Assembly (NCBI RefSeq): GCF_900177375.1
Contig: NZ_FWZU01000001.1
Coordinates: 989,314 to 1,053,313, forward strand
From: Desulfovibrio gilichinskyi
GTDB lineage: Bacteria > Desulfobacterota > Desulfovibrionia > Desulfovibrionales > Desulfovibrionaceae
DNA: 64,000 nucleotides
Direction: 5' to 3'
The notes below the pieces were generated by a model. It ran no database searches, was not told the DNA's origin, and saw only the letters and a program-made list of their open reading frames with translations. Below, piece by piece: positions 19,873-29,729 of the stretch. The position numbers were made by a program, and so were the translations under genes. Every line of letters begins with the position of its first letter. Positions within the stretch are counted from its first letter, which is position 1.

Positions 19873-21045
19873 TTAATCCGACCCACCGGACGATTTTTTC
19901 CTGCGTCTACGCCGTGACGGACGACGATTTCTGGAAGACGGCTTTTTAGCTTGCGATTCTGATTCAGGAGCCTCTACTGGTTCTGAAAAAACTTCTTCAG
20001 GCTCAATATCCTCAAGCAGTTCAAGACTGTCACAACTTACGAAAGGACGCTTCTTTTTCTCAGGGCGAGGACGTTCCGGTCTAACTGGTTTAGGCCGTTC
20101 GGGCCGGCTAGTCTGCCCTGCATCCGCAGCTTTTACTGATCCTGACCGCCCGCTATAATTATTTCTAACGCTGGGTTCACGGTTTCCGAATTCCAAATCT
20201 TCTTTCGGAAGTTCCTTTTTAACGAGTTGATCAGGAGAAGTCGCTTTTAAAACATCCGGCCATTCATCGAGACAAATTTCAATTTCTTCTGCATCATCAG
20301 GCTGGATGGTAACGGTATTACTGAAAAAATTCGTTCTTGTAACTTTTACATTACCATGAGCAGTTGTGTAACGTTTGCCGATTTTAGGGCAACGCTTGTG
20401 AAACTGCTCGTAATTATCCTGCTCAAATGACAGGCAACACAAGAGGCGACCGCATATACCGGAAATCTTTGTCGGATTCAGAAAAAGGTTCTGTTCTTTT
20501 GCCATGCGGATAGTAACAGGCATAAATTTACGCATAAAGCGTCTACAGCAACAAATCTGTCCGCAGTTGCCGATTGCTCCAAGCATCTGCGTTTCATGCC
20601 GGACACCGATCTGCCTGAGTTCAATCCGAGTTCTGTATTCTTTAACCAGATCTTTAACAAGCTCGCGAAAATCAATTCTGCCAGGAGCTGTAAAATAAAA
20701 AATCATCTTGCTTCGATCAAAGAAAACCTCAACATCAACAAGCTTCATTTCAAGCTTTTGACCGTCGATACACCCTTTACAATACCTGAGTGCATTGCGC
20801 GATAAATCCCTGTTCTCGGCATCGATAACAAGATCTTCTTCGGCAGCCAGCCTGTATATGGTTTTAACTGATTCTTCAGTTACATCTTCCGGCAAATCCT
20901 GCTGAACAACAAAAACTTTACCAAGCCCCATTCCCTGTTCAGTTTTAACAATTACAGAATGCCCTTCGCGAACAACGAACGGCCCGGAAGAGAAATAATA
21001 TATTTGACCGAAGTCATTAAATTTAACACCTAAAATTTGAGACAT
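19873..21045 (-). CDS. ricT: PSP1-domain protein, RicT/YaaT-like
   Basis: The 390-residue protein has the PSP1 domain (residues ~1-260) with its conserved cysteines (LRYCKGCIDGQ, GNCGQICCCRRFMRKF, GICGRLLCCLSFE). In Bacillus the homologue YaaT (RicT) is part of an Fe-S-containing complex affecting RNA processing and sporulation; the role in this lineage is unknown. The last ~110 residues are disordered and rich in Pro, Arg, Ser and Lys, ending in an Arg/Lys-rich tail. It lies upstream of metG, a common pairing. Confidence 0.88.
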   Translation of the reverse strand: MSQILGVKFNDFGQIYYFSSGPFVVREGHSVIVKTEQGMGLGKVFVVQQDLPEDVTEESVKTIYRLAAEEDLVIDAENRDLSRNALRYCKGCIDGQKLEMKLVDVEVFFDRSKMIFYFTAPGRIDFRELVKDLVKEYRTRIELRQIGVRHETQMLGAIGNCGQICCCRRFMRKFMPVTIRMAKEQNLFLNPTKISGICGRLLCCLSFEQDNYEQFHKRCPKIGKRYTTAHGNVKVTRTNFFSNTVTIQPDDAEEIEICLDEWPDVLKATSPDQLVKKELPKEDLEFGNREPSVRNNYSGRSGSVKAADAGQTSRPERPKPVRPERPRPEKKKRPFVSCDSLELLEDIEPEEVFSEPVEAPESESQAKKPSSRNRRPSRRRRRKKSSGGSD

Positions 21046-21185
21046 TATTTAAGAACCTTATATAAATCGTCAATAATGACGGATAAAACTTAATTTGAAT
21101 AGGGTACAATAGACCACTTCCCAAGGAACTTCAATTCAGTTCTACACTTATAACATCTTTAAATAATACATAATAAAATTTAACG

Positions 21186-21217
21186 CAAAAAAAATCCGCA
21201 ACTTAAGCTGCGGATTT
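21186..21217 (-). terminator. Intrinsic terminator after the CheY-like gene
   Basis: On the minus strand AAATCCGCA / TGCGGATTT forms a nine-bp stem followed by a T-run of about eight. It ends transcription from the upstream response regulator before ricT. Confidence 0.8.
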
Positions 21218-21300
21218 AGGATTTTTTCAACTAAAAAAATTCTACAAAATATATATCTTACCCATCAATTTATATATCCAGCCTCTGAAATTATCCAGAG

Positions 21301-21699
21301 CTACATTGAAAAACCTAAATTTTTCATTTCTTTTATCAGTTTGTCTTCTTCAATAGGCTTTACCAGATAAGACGTCGCCCCTCCGAGGAAAAAGGCATCA
21401 TGTGTTTCCTTACGGTCATCAAGCATTGTAGTAACAATAACCTTTGCAGCATTGTCCACATGGATATTGAAATCTTTTTCAATAGCTCTGATCTCACGTA
21501 AAGCCTGCTGTCCATCCATTTCCGGCATAACTAAATCTAAACAGACTAAATCATACCCTTTTCCATCTTCGAGAGCCTGTTTAAAGGCACATACAGCCTC
21601 TTCCCCATTAACAGCAATATCACATTGAGCGTAAGGTTTCATGATCTCATGCAACATATTGCGGCAGTAAAAATCATCGTCAACAATAAGCATTCGCAT
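21301..21699 (-). CDS. Single-domain (CheY-like) response regulator
   Basis: The 132-residue protein is only a receiver domain. Acidic pocket residues are in LIVDDDF, the phospho-acceptor is Asp55 (LVCLDLVMPEMDG), followed by a Thr (IVTTML) and a Lys (YLVKPIEEDK). It has no output domain, so it acts by protein contacts, as CheY or Spo0F. No kinase is adjacent. It lies ~120 bases downstream of comEC on the same strand and ends in a terminator. Confidence 0.9.
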   Translation of the reverse strand: MRMLIVDDDFYCRNMLHEIMKPYAQCDIAVNGEEAVCAFKQALEDGKGYDLVCLDLVMPEMDGQQALREIRAIEKDFNIHVDNAAKVIVTTMLDDRKETHDAFFLGGATSYLVKPIEEDKLIKEMKNLGFSM

Positions 21700-21820
21700 G
21701 CAGACGGACCTCCATTAAGGCTAGCTGAAATTAAAACGACAAACTATAAGCAAACTCTGTCACCTTTGAACACGAAAATCAAGTTATGATAACAATCAAA
21801 ACCAGAGAAAATAATTAAAT

Positions 21821-24283
21821 TCAAGGTTGAATACTGATTTTGTCAGACTTATTCCATTTAATTGAAATCAGCCCCTTATCGGCCGTTTTGTACACCTTGA
21901 TGTTTCTGGTCTGAAATTCCTGCTCAACCTTAGCTGCAACAAAATTATACCTGTTTAAAAAACCGCATGCGGCAATGGCAATTTCGGGATTTACTCTATC
22001 ATACAATGCAGGAGAAAAAGCTCCGGCACTTCCATGATGCGGCAAAACTAAAACATCGGCAAAAAGATCATCATTATGGCGAAGCAATGCCTTAATCCCT
22101 TTTTTCTCAATGTCGCCGGGGATGCAGATCAGCCCTTTGCCATTCCAAACTAATCGTAAAAAAAGTGAACAATCATTTTGTTTTCCATTAAAATCAGCGT
22201 AAGGATGAAGGACCTGTAAAGTCAACCCCGGTTCCAACTGGATTACATCACCCCGTTCAATTTTCAAAGAAACCACTCTGTTTTCCGCAAACGCTTTCTG
22301 GAACCTTTCACCTATAATTCCATCCGGCAAATCGCCATTGGAATAAAAATGATCAACATCAAATTTTTCGAGCAGAAAAGCCAAACCTCCTGAATGATCG
22401 CTATCAGGATGAGTAAGAAAAATATTATTAACTTTTGGCAAATGCCCCCATGCCAGCCATGGGCCGACAATAGCGCGGCCTACGTCAAATGAATCTCCGA
22501 ACGCTCCGCCGCCGTCAACAACTGTGCGGGTTCCCTTCGGACCTGTAATGACAATACACTGCGATTGTCCGGTATCAAGAACATCCACCTTTACAAACTC
22601 AGGCCCGAATCCGGACAGCTCTCCGGCCTTATACATTCCTTCTACGCGGACAGCCAAAAGTATAATGATTAAAAAAATAATTGCAAGCCTAGCCTGCCGA
22701 TTTTTATTAACAGAAATGTAAAGTAATAAAATGAGATAATATATTATAAATTCTTCCCACATCGGCCGATAAAAAGCATATTCCGGTAAAAATCCAGCGG
22801 ATACGGCCAGTTGCACAAGGGCAAGCATTTTAGCGAAACAGCTTGCTCCTAATAAAAAGAGCTTCTGCGAAACGGCTGTACTGACAAAAGACATAACAAG
22901 GCCGCCCACTCCGCAAACAGGCATGAGAAAAAATCCTAAAAACGGAATCCACAAAACATTAAAAATTAAATTGGGAATCAATACACCGAAATTCCAGATT
23001 GTAATCGGCATGATTGCGATATTCGCACAGAAGCTGACCGCCAATACAGCCAGCACAAAGTGAACCCCCTTGCCGACAAAAGTCTTTCCGGCAGGAATGA
23101 CAGCTTGGAAATAGGGGAAAAAAACAGCTATCCCGCCGACAGCAAGCACTGAAAGCTGGAAGCCGAGATCGAAAACACTAAGCGGAGAAAAGCCGAGTAT
23201 CACGACTACGGCTAAGAAGAGGCCGTCTAACAGCACCCTGCCCCTGTTCATAAGCAGCAGTATCCCCCAGAATCCGAACATGCACACTGCGCGCAAAAGA
23301 GACGGCGAAAATTGTCCCAGCCATAAATAAAAGAGTACAAAAGGAAACGCCAGAATAACAGCCAGCTTAACACGAGGAATTTTTAAATAAATTCGCGGAA
23401 AAAACAGGCCGATCAACCAAGCCAGCGCAAAACCGATTGAAGCCACAAACCCCACATGCAGACCTGAAAGAGCCAGCAGATGCGAAATTCCGGCTCTGCG
23501 GATAAGTTCAACGGTATCCTGCGATAAAAAGAATCTGTCCCCCGTAAGCAATGCCGGAAAAATTGCGCCGCCTTGCGTATCAGGAGAGTTGCGGACAATT
23601 CTACTGCGTAAATCAGCCCGCACCCGTTCCAAAAAATCCGGATTTACAGGTTGCAACTCACCGTTTTTTAGTTCCCCGCGTGTATAGAACCGATAAAAAA
23701 TATTTTTAATTCTTTGATCGAAGTCATAATCCCACACGCCTTCGTTTTTGAAACCGTGAACGGGCTTAACTTTTATAAAAAAATTTACTTTCTGCCCCTT
23801 AACAGGAAAAACATCAGGGTAATCCCATGTCCAGATTAAATTGCCAGCGAGTTTTATTGTCTCGTTAATCTTTTCGGAAATATTTTTGCCGGAAGTTTCA
23901 TGCGAAGTGGTGCAAAATACATTTTTGAGTAAAATCTTCAGCCGATTACCGGGAACGCCCTTGATGGCGGAAATTTCCGCATTAACATGAACTTTTTCCT
24001 TCTGTGCCATCCAGTCCGGCATACCGTCCGGCGGAGTCGGCAGCACGGACGATGCATAAAAACTGCCCAGCGCAAACAGCAGCAGCAAAAGGACAACCGC
24101 ACCCTTTTGAAGTCTGAACGAAAATAAAATTACAACATAAACTAAAAAAGCGGCAACGCACGGAACCAGCCACTTGATGGATAATATTCCGAAAACAAAA
24201 GCCGGAACCAGCTTCTGCCAAAAAAGCAGGCCCGGAATTCCGGGCCTGCCTGCTGAACATGATTTAAGATCACTTTTACTCAT
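21821..24283 (-). CDS. comEC: ComEC/Rec2-family DNA internalisation protein
   Basis: The 820-residue protein has an N-terminal DUF4131-like region, the Competence channel domain (ISHLLALSGLHVGFVASIGF, with many membrane segments at ~240-540), and a C-terminal metallo-beta-lactamase-like domain (VDVLDTGQSQC, VVDGGGAFGD, FLTHPDSDHSGGL, VLPHHGSAG). It forms the inner-membrane channel for single-stranded DNA uptake. It starts 19 bases after murA. A terminator-like palindrome lies within codons ~12-20. Whether the strain is competent cannot be judged. Confidence 0.92.
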   Translation of the reverse strand: MSKSDLKSCSAGRPGIPGLLFWQKLVPAFVFGILSIKWLVPCVAAFLVYVVILFSFRLQKGAVVLLLLLFALGSFYASSVLPTPPDGMPDWMAQKEKVHVNAEISAIKGVPGNRLKILLKNVFCTTSHETSGKNISEKINETIKLAGNLIWTWDYPDVFPVKGQKVNFFIKVKPVHGFKNEGVWDYDFDQRIKNIFYRFYTRGELKNGELQPVNPDFLERVRADLRSRIVRNSPDTQGGAIFPALLTGDRFFLSQDTVELIRRAGISHLLALSGLHVGFVASIGFALAWLIGLFFPRIYLKIPRVKLAVILAFPFVLFYLWLGQFSPSLLRAVCMFGFWGILLLMNRGRVLLDGLFLAVVVILGFSPLSVFDLGFQLSVLAVGGIAVFFPYFQAVIPAGKTFVGKGVHFVLAVLAVSFCANIAIMPITIWNFGVLIPNLIFNVLWIPFLGFFLMPVCGVGGLVMSFVSTAVSQKLFLLGASCFAKMLALVQLAVSAGFLPEYAFYRPMWEEFIIYYLILLLYISVNKNRQARLAIIFLIIILLAVRVEGMYKAGELSGFGPEFVKVDVLDTGQSQCIVITGPKGTRTVVDGGGAFGDSFDVGRAIVGPWLAWGHLPKVNNIFLTHPDSDHSGGLAFLLEKFDVDHFYSNGDLPDGIIGERFQKAFAENRVVSLKIERGDVIQLEPGLTLQVLHPYADFNGKQNDCSLFLRLVWNGKGLICIPGDIEKKGIKALLRHNDDLFADVLVLPHHGSAGAFSPALYDRVNPEIAIAACGFLNRYNFVAAKVEQEFQTRNIKVYKTADKGLISIKWNKSDKISIQP
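24220..24249 (-). terminator. Terminator-like palindrome inside the start of comEC
   Basis: A 24-base perfect palindrome (arms GCAGGCCCGGAA and TTCCGGGCCTGC, 24226-24249) is followed on the minus strand by six Ts. It encodes residues around GRPGIPGLL of ComEC, so it would act as an intragenic attenuator for transcripts coming from murA. Confidence 0.6.
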
Positions 24284-24302
24284 AATCGATATTTATAAAA
24301 AA

Positions 24303-25553
24303 CTACTCTTTCTCACGCCAGATTTTAGCACCGACACCGCAAAGTTTTTCCTCAAGGCGTTCGTATCCTCTGTCCAGATGGTAAATACGCTGAATATCCG
24401 TTCTGCCGGATGCGGCAAGAGCGGCGACAACAAGCGAGGCACTGGCGCGCAGATCGGAAGCCATTACAGGTGCTCCGGCCAGACCTTCAACACCGCGAAC
24501 CATAGCAGTGCGCCCTTTGAGCTTAATATTCGCGCCCATTCTGAGCAGTTCCTGAACATGCATAAATCTATTTTCAAATATTTTTTCTTCGATAGTACCG
24601 GCCCCTTTGGAAAGGCACATCAAAGTCATCAGCTGAGCCTGCATATCTGTAGGGAAGCCGGGGAAAGGCTGAGTTGTGATATCAACACCCACCAAATCGC
24701 CCTGCCTGCGCACAAGCACGCCTTCTTTTTTTTCTTCAATCCACACGCCCATTTCGCGCAGTTTATAAACCACTGCATCAAGTTCCTGAAACGGACAATC
24801 TTCAATAAGCAGTTCCCCGTCAGTCATTGCGGCGGCGACCATGTAAGTTCCGGCCTCAATGCGGTCCGGCATGATTCTATAGTCACACCCTTTAAGCGAT
24901 GAAACACCATCAACTTCAATTACGCTTGTTCCCTGCCCTGTGATTTTCGCTCCGCAGGCAATAAGGAAATTTGCGAGATCTTCAACTTCCGGTTCACGCG
25001 CGGCATTTTCGATTGTGGTGTGACCATCGGCAAGAGCCGCCGCCATGAGCACGTTCTCCGTGCCGCCCACAGTCGGAAAATCAAAATTAATATGCGCGCC
25101 CTTGAGATGAGCGCAACGCCCATGAATATAACCGGATTCCAGATCAAACTCCGCGCCCATCTTTTCAAATGCGGATAGGTGTAAATCGACCGGACGTGCC
25201 CCGATAGCGCATCCGCCGGGCAAAGCGACCTTCCCTTCACCCTTTAGAGCCAGAAGCGGCCCAAGGCACAACACAGAGGCACGCATGGTCTTAACCAGAT
25301 CATACGGGGCCTCAACTTTAAGATCTTTAACGATACTTGTGACGTTGTTTCCGTCGAACGAAGTTTCGCAACCCAGAATATCTAAAAGTTTAAGAGTTGT
25401 GTGAATATCTCTAAGGCGAGGCACATTGGTCAGATTAACCTGTCCTTCGGGCAGAAGACACGCGAGCAGAATCGGCAACGCCGCATTCTTTGCACCACTT
25501 ACGCGAATAGGCCCCTTTAATGCGACTCCACCTTCAATTACTAATTTATCCAT
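24303..25553 (-). CDS. murA: UDP-N-acetylglucosamine 1-carboxyvinyltransferase
   Basis: MurA adds enolpyruvate to UDP-GlcNAc, the first committed peptidoglycan step in the cytoplasm. The protein is 416 residues from MDKLVIEGG, preceded by AAGGAA; a longer in-frame start (25604) lacks family support. Lys22-Asn23 (GAKNAALP) and catalytic Cys115 ([13 protein letters not shown]) are present, so it should be fosfomycin-sensitive. comEC follows after 19 bases. Confidence 0.96.
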   Translation of the reverse strand: MDKLVIEGGVALKGPIRVSGAKNAALPILLACLLPEGQVNLTNVPRLRDIHTTLKLLDILGCETSFDGNNVTSIVKDLKVEAPYDLVKTMRASVLCLGPLLALKGEGKVALPGGCAIGARPVDLHLSAFEKMGAEFDLESGYIHGRCAHLKGAHINFDFPTVGGTENVLMAAALADGHTTIENAAREPEVEDLANFLIACGAKITGQGTSVIEVDGVSSLKGCDYRIMPDRIEAGTYMVAAAMTDGELLIEDCPFQELDAVVYKLREMGVWIEEKKEGVLVRRQGDLVGVDITTQPFPGFPTDMQAQLMTLMCLSKGAGTIEEKIFENRFMHVQELLRMGANIKLKGRTAMVRGVEGLAGAPVMASDLRASASLVVAALAASGRTDIQRIYHLDRGYERLEEKLCGVGAKIWREKE

Positions 25554-25674
25554 TGATATTTCCTTATTTTTTATTTTTGCCGTCCGGCGAAAACTCTTAT
25601 GCAATATTTTTCATTTTTTTTCAAAAACTTCTTGACGATTCTCCCGGGCTTCGATAGACACTGTTTCTCGACAC

Positions 25675-25751
25675 GGTGGGTGTAGCTCAGTTGGTAGAGC
25701 ACTTGGTTGTGGCCCAAGTGGCCGGGGGTTCAAGTCCCCTCACTCACCCCA
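25675..25751 (+). tRNA. tRNA-His (GTG)
   Basis: The cloverleaf folds with acceptor stem GTGGGTG / CACTCAC, an extra 5' G (25675) facing a C as in tRNA-His, D-loop AGCTCAGTTGGTAGAGC, anticodon stem CTTGG/CCAAG with loop TTGTGGC (anticodon GTG), and T-loop TTCAAGT. CCA is encoded (25749-25751). Confidence 0.95.
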
Positions 25752-25763
25752 GCGAATAATCAA

Positions 25764-25794
25764 GGGATCAGATTTAAATCTGATCCCTTTTTTT
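25764..25794 (+). terminator. Intrinsic terminator after tRNA-His
   Basis: GGGATCAGATTT / AAATCTGATCCC is a perfect 12-bp palindrome followed by seven Ts, 12 bases after the tRNA CCA. Confidence 0.9.
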
Positions 25795-25868
25795 GTACAT
25801 TATTACCTGTCTCAATAATTTCATGAAATATTCTCGCAAAAGTCTTACCAGTGCTTACGTACGTCAAA

Positions 25869-25908
25869 GCCCTCCATTAACTATGATTAAGTTAACGGAG
25901 GGCTTTTT
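25869..25908 (+). terminator. Second hairpin terminator, before the repeat-protein gene end
   Basis: GCCCTCC (25869) pairs with GGAGGGC (25897-25903), extended by TTAAC/GTTAA pairing, and is followed by six Ts on the plus strand. On the minus strand it may end the convergent repeat-protein gene. Confidence 0.7.
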
Positions 25909-25929
25909 TAATTTAAGTTATCTTCTTAA

Positions 25930-27648
25930 TTAACGGCGAAGCTTGTTTCGCAGGGCAAAGGCGAATAAGGCGGCTTGGATGGTGATAAGCGAAACGGATA
26001 CTCCTTTCCAGAAATACTGTATTCCCCTAATTCCATCGCTTAATTGCACTTTAAGCAAAGGCATGTACCATATTGCGTGTTTAACCCAATCCGCTCCATC
26101 TTTAAAACCTGTAAAAAAATTAATCATAAATGGCAGTGCGATCAGCGCAACGAGAAGAACTCCGGCACGAAGAGGATTCTCTCCGTATCCGCTGATCCAG
26201 TAATAAATATTGAGATAAATTTTTGAGAACCATTTTTTGCTTTTCGGAACATCATTATACTTAAGTTCAAATTTTTTATACTGATTTTGAATAAGCAAAA
26301 AAGGAACAGCTAATGCCGTAGGAATTAAAACAATTAAAGAATAATAAGGAGCAGTACTCTCCAGCAACCCGCAGCAAATTAAGAAGGCTACAAATGTGAG
26401 GAATGTTGTTATGATTGCAGGGAAAAAGAAGGCAGAATCCGCTTCTCTTTTTTTCATTTCCTTTTCTTTGTAATGCCAAGCAGATGTTTGTTCTTCATCC
26501 GCGTTCTCACGGGCGACTTTTTTAAGGCGACGATAAATTTCTTCAAGAGTTGAATTTTTAGTTTTTAATTCCTCTTGATTAACTTCATCATAAACTAGAT
26601 TAATTCCATCTTCGCCTTTGTCCCATTCACATTCTATAAATTTAAAAGATTCAATATTAGTCTCGGCAAAAAACATATTTGAAAGATTAGTAGCTTCAAT
26701 TAAAATCTTCTCTTTAGAAATTGTTCCGGCAAAAGAAATTTTACCACCAAAAACTACATTTCTAAAATATGTCCATTCCTTAAACAAAGCATGTTTAAAC
26801 TTTGCTCCTTCTAAAAATTTTGCTTTTTCAAAATTTGAATATTCATGAAAAATAGATCGAACAAACGAAACAGGTTCTTCAAATGTGACATTATCAAAAT
26901 ACGCAGGACCTTTAAATTCCATATTATCAAATGACATGTTATGAAAAATTGAATCATTAAATTTAATCTGCTTGTGTAATTCTGCATCACTAAAATCTCC
27001 CCCCCCCCGGAACTGGCTAGAACTAAAATCGGCATCACCACGGAACTGGATAGAACGAAAATAGGCATAACCACGGAACTGGCTAGAACTAAAATCGGCA
27101 TCACCACGGAACTGGATAGAACGAAAATAGGCATCACCACGGAACTGGATAGAACGAAAATAGGCATCACCACGGAACTGGCTAGAACGAAAATAGGCAT
27201 AACCACGGAACTGGCTAGAACTAAAATAGGCATCACCACGGAACTGGCTAGAAATAAAATAGGCAGAACCACGGAACTGGCTAGAAATAAAATTTATCGA
27301 AGGTAAATATTTACCTTCTTCTCCATTAAACTCAGAAAAAGAAATATCAGCAAAAAAGATAGTTCCGGCAAAATTACAACGAGGATTCCAATCTACCCAA
27401 CCCCACTTATTCCGCTCCTCATCCTCCCCAGCATCAATAACCGCCTGAATCCGAGCAAAAACCAACTCATTAAATTCTTCACCAGATATTAATTCAGGCT
27501 TTTCCCCCACGCCCTCAACATACTTTTCTACAAATTTACAATCAGCCGGAGCATGGAAAATGCAATACTCTTCCCCCTCCCCATCAACATAAACAACATC
27601 ATAATCAGCACACCAATTACTATGCTCCGCCCCGATACAACACCCCAT
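25930..27648 (-). CDS. Membrane protein with 11-residue pentapeptide-type repeats
   Basis: The 572-residue protein has a Cys-rich N-terminus (MGCCIGAEHSNWCADYD), an array of 11-residue units of the form F-x-S-x-Q-F-R-G-D-A-Y (residues ~115-220), degenerate pentapeptide-like repeats to ~310, and C-terminal membrane segments (four, about residues 400-570). The alternation of Phe every five and six residues fits the Pentapeptide_3 type of right-handed beta-helix. Function is unknown. The array is encoded by near-identical 33-bp repeats, and a run of ten Gs lies at its C-terminal edge. It is more AT-rich than its neighbours, and no partner gene is adjacent. Confidence 0.75.
   Translation of the reverse strand: MGCCIGAEHSNWCADYDVVYVDGEGEEYCIFHAPADCKFVEKYVEGVGEKPELISGEEFNELVFARIQAVIDAGEDEERNKWGWVDWNPRCNFAGTIFFADISFSEFNGEEGKYLPSINFISSQFRGSAYFISSQFRGDAYFSSSQFRGYAYFRSSQFRGDAYFRSIQFRGDAYFRSIQFRGDADFSSSQFRGYAYFRSIQFRGDADFSSSQFRGGGDFSDAELHKQIKFNDSIFHNMSFDNMEFKGPAYFDNVTFEEPVSFVRSIFHEYSNFEKAKFLEGAKFKHALFKEWTYFRNVVFGGKISFAGTISKEKILIEATNLSNMFFAETNIESFKFIECEWDKGEDGINLVYDEVNQEELKTKNSTLEEIYRRLKKVARENADEEQTSAWHYKEKEMKKREADSAFFFPAIITTFLTFVAFLICCGLLESTAPYYSLIVLIPTALAVPFLLIQNQYKKFELKYNDVPKSKKWFSKIYLNIYYWISGYGENPLRAGVLLVALIALPFMINFFTGFKDGADWVKHAIWYMPLLKVQLSDGIRGIQYFWKGVSVSLITIQAALFAFALRNKLRR
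26999..27008 (-). repeat. Homopolymer tract, ten C on plus (ten G in the coding strand)
   Basis: The run directly abuts the 33-bp repeats and encodes Arg-Gly-Gly-Gly where other units have Arg-Gly-Asp-Ala. Slipped-strand changes of one or two bases would shift the reading frame and remove the membrane domain. Confidence 0.9.
27009..27293 (-). repeat. Tandem 33-bp repeats, about nine copies, coding
   Basis: GGAACTGG on the plus strand recurs at 27009, 27042, 27075, 27108, 27141, 27174, 27207, 27240 and 27273, an exact 33-base period with few substitutions; the last unit decays. Each unit encodes 11 residues. The low divergence implies recent expansion or gene conversion, and copy number is likely variable. 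Confidence 0.9.
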
Positions 27649-27742
27649 ATATGACCCCCTGCCTAAATTATTATTCTTAAGATTAAAGGTTCATACACTA
27701 TTAGACATAGACTAATCCAGAACGAAAACCGCGCAAAAAATC

Positions 27743-27779
27743 AAAAAAAATCGGAACCAAGTTTAAACCTGATTCCGAT
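27743..27779 (-). terminator. Intrinsic terminator after selB
   Basis: On the minus strand a 15-bp stem including two or three G-U pairs (27750-27779, outer arms ATCGGAA / TTCCGAT) is followed by eight Ts. It ends the folC-selA-M18-selB transcript. Confidence 0.85.
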
Positions 27780-27820
27780 CATATTAATATGTAACAATTC
27801 ATAAACAGCCTAACCTAAAA

Positions 27821-29728
27821 CTACACCTGCTTTCTAAGCCTGCGCTTATCCCCCACCCGCATGGTGAACTTTTCTTTATCCATAAATTCAAGCAGCGGAA
27901 TGGCAAATTTTCTGGATAGATTCGTAAGCTCTTTAAAATCGGGCGGTCCCAGTTCTAAATTGTTTGCGAAGTAACCCTCAAGAATTGCTTTAAGTTTTTC
28001 AATTGCGGACGTGGCAAAATATAAACTGTCATTGATCCTGACGATCAGCCCTTCGTTCTGTAAAAGTTTATATACAGGCGCGGCCTCTTTAAATGTCAGG
28101 TCCAGCGGCTCAAGAATCTCTTTAACATTGGCAGGAGTCAGCCCGCCATTTTCGTAAGCTTCAAGCAGGATATCCCGCAATTTCTGCTGGTCGGATGCCA
28201 TTGAAACCTTATGTCCGGGCAGGTGTATAATATCCTGCGCTACAATAATTTCATTCTTTTTAGTCAGCCTTTCAACTATGGAATGAAAAAGCTTGGCAGA
28301 AAGCTTTTTGCCCCATGCGGAGCCGATTTCACTTTTGGTTACTCCGGCTTTCATGGGATCTTTCTTATGAAAATCTTCGAGATATTTTATGAATCCGCTC
28401 ACAAGATTTTCATAATGACCGCCGAAAATAAAACTGCGTTCTTCTTTATCAAACAGGAATATTTTCTGCTGACCGCCTAATGACTGCAACATCTTTTCAA
28501 GGGGCTTAGATGCCACGTCGGTCATGATGGAAAGTTCTTGAAAATTAAGCCCTGCGTTACCCGCAAGTTCAAGCTGCGTGAGAATAAGATCTTCCGGTTC
28601 AGCCTCAATCAGTGATTCTAAGCGTTTAACATCGTCTGAGAACCGTTTAACCTTCCTTCCCATAGGATTTATAATACTTCCGCCTGCAATGGTCCTCAGC
28701 GGCGAAAATGAGCGAATAACGATTCTGTCGCCATAAACTCCGGTCATGGGCTGATCAAAACGAATCTGACAGACGGTGCGGTCACCTTTGGCAAGTTTTT
28801 CGCGGTCCAGAAAATAAACTTTCGCCATAGTTTCTTTTGAACCGTGGTGAAAATGAACTTCTTTACGATGCTTAAGTGACCTAGGCGAGGACGGAAGGCA
28901 GGTAATTTCGACATCCCAGACGGTTGACGGGAACAGCGTGTTCGGTCTGCCCAGCACTTCACCCCGTTCAATGTCATCTACTTCTACGCCGTGCAGGTTA
29001 ACCGCGGTTCTGCGTCCGGCAGGAGCGGTTTCAACGCTTCCGCCATGCGATTGCAGACTGCGCACTTTCGTTTCTGTCATGGCAGGATAGATGATTATAT
29101 CATCCCCCACTGAAAGCTGACCGGAAATGAGCGTGCCAGTTACTACAGTGCCGTGCCCTTTCATGGTAAAGACTCTATCTATGGGAAGCCGCGCAAGGTC
29201 GGTTCTTCTTTTAGGTTCAAAGCTGTCCATAAAATCCGCAAGCGCGGTTTTAAGTTCATCAAGCCCTTGTCCGGTATGGGATGAAACGCCGTAAATCGGC
29301 CCCTCAGCTAAAAAGCTGGGGGCCAGAAATTCGCGAACATCTTCTTTAACCAGCGCAAGCCATTCTTCATCGACCATATCAACTTTAGTGAGCACCACAA
29401 AGCCGCGCTCAATTCCAAGCAGAGTGCATATTTCCAAATGCTCACGGGTTTGAGGCATCACCCCTTCATCCGCGGCTATTACCAGCAGAACAAAATCAAT
29501 ACCTGCCGCTCCGGCGACCATATTTTTAACAAACTTCTCATGGCCGGGAACATCAATAATACTGAGCTGACGGTCGCCGCCAAGATCAAGGCTTGCAAAC
29601 CCGAGTTCTATGGTGATTCCGCGCTTTTTCTCTTCAGCAAGTCTGTCACAGTCTGTTCCGGTAAGAGCCTTAATCAAGCTGGTCTTACCATGGTCAATAT
29701 GACCGGCTGTCCCCATAACTACAGGCAT
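27821..29728 (-). CDS. selB: Selenocysteine-specific elongation factor SelB
   Basis: The 635-residue GTPase has EF-Tu-like motifs G1 ([10 protein letters not shown]), G3 ([12 protein letters not shown]) and G4 (VLTKVDMV), beta-barrel domains II and III, and a C-terminal array of winged-helix domains (~390-635) that bind the SECIS hairpin. SelB carries selenocysteyl-tRNA to in-frame UGA. Its likely client in this window is the formate dehydrogenase at 51 kb. It begins two bases after the M18 peptidase stop codon, and selA is upstream in the same direction. Confidence 0.96.
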   Translation of the reverse strand: MPVVMGTAGHIDHGKTSLIKALTGTDCDRLAEEKKRGITIELGFASLDLGGDRQLSIIDVPGHEKFVKNMVAGAAGIDFVLLVIAADEGVMPQTREHLEICTLLGIERGFVVLTKVDMVDEEWLALVKEDVREFLAPSFLAEGPIYGVSSHTGQGLDELKTALADFMDSFEPKRRTDLARLPIDRVFTMKGHGTVVTGTLISGQLSVGDDIIIYPAMTETKVRSLQSHGGSVETAPAGRRTAVNLHGVEVDDIERGEVLGRPNTLFPSTVWDVEITCLPSSPRSLKHRKEVHFHHGSKETMAKVYFLDREKLAKGDRTVCQIRFDQPMTGVYGDRIVIRSFSPLRTIAGGSIINPMGRKVKRFSDDVKRLESLIEAEPEDLILTQLELAGNAGLNFQELSIMTDVASKPLEKMLQSLGGQQKIFLFDKEERSFIFGGHYENLVSGFIKYLEDFHKKDPMKAGVTKSEIGSAWGKKLSAKLFHSIVERLTKKNEIIVAQDIIHLPGHKVSMASDQQKLRDILLEAYENGGLTPANVKEILEPLDLTFKEAAPVYKLLQNEGLIVRINDSLYFATSAIEKLKAILEGYFANNLELGPPDFKELTNLSRKFAIPLLEFMDKEKFTMRVGDKRRLRKQV

Positions 29729-29729
29729 T

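Noticed and set aside
26811..27272. A 153-codon frame rich in Val-Met-Pro-Ile repeats on the minus strand
   Set aside because: It is the 33-bp repeat read in another frame of the repeat-protein gene, and its composition has no independent support.
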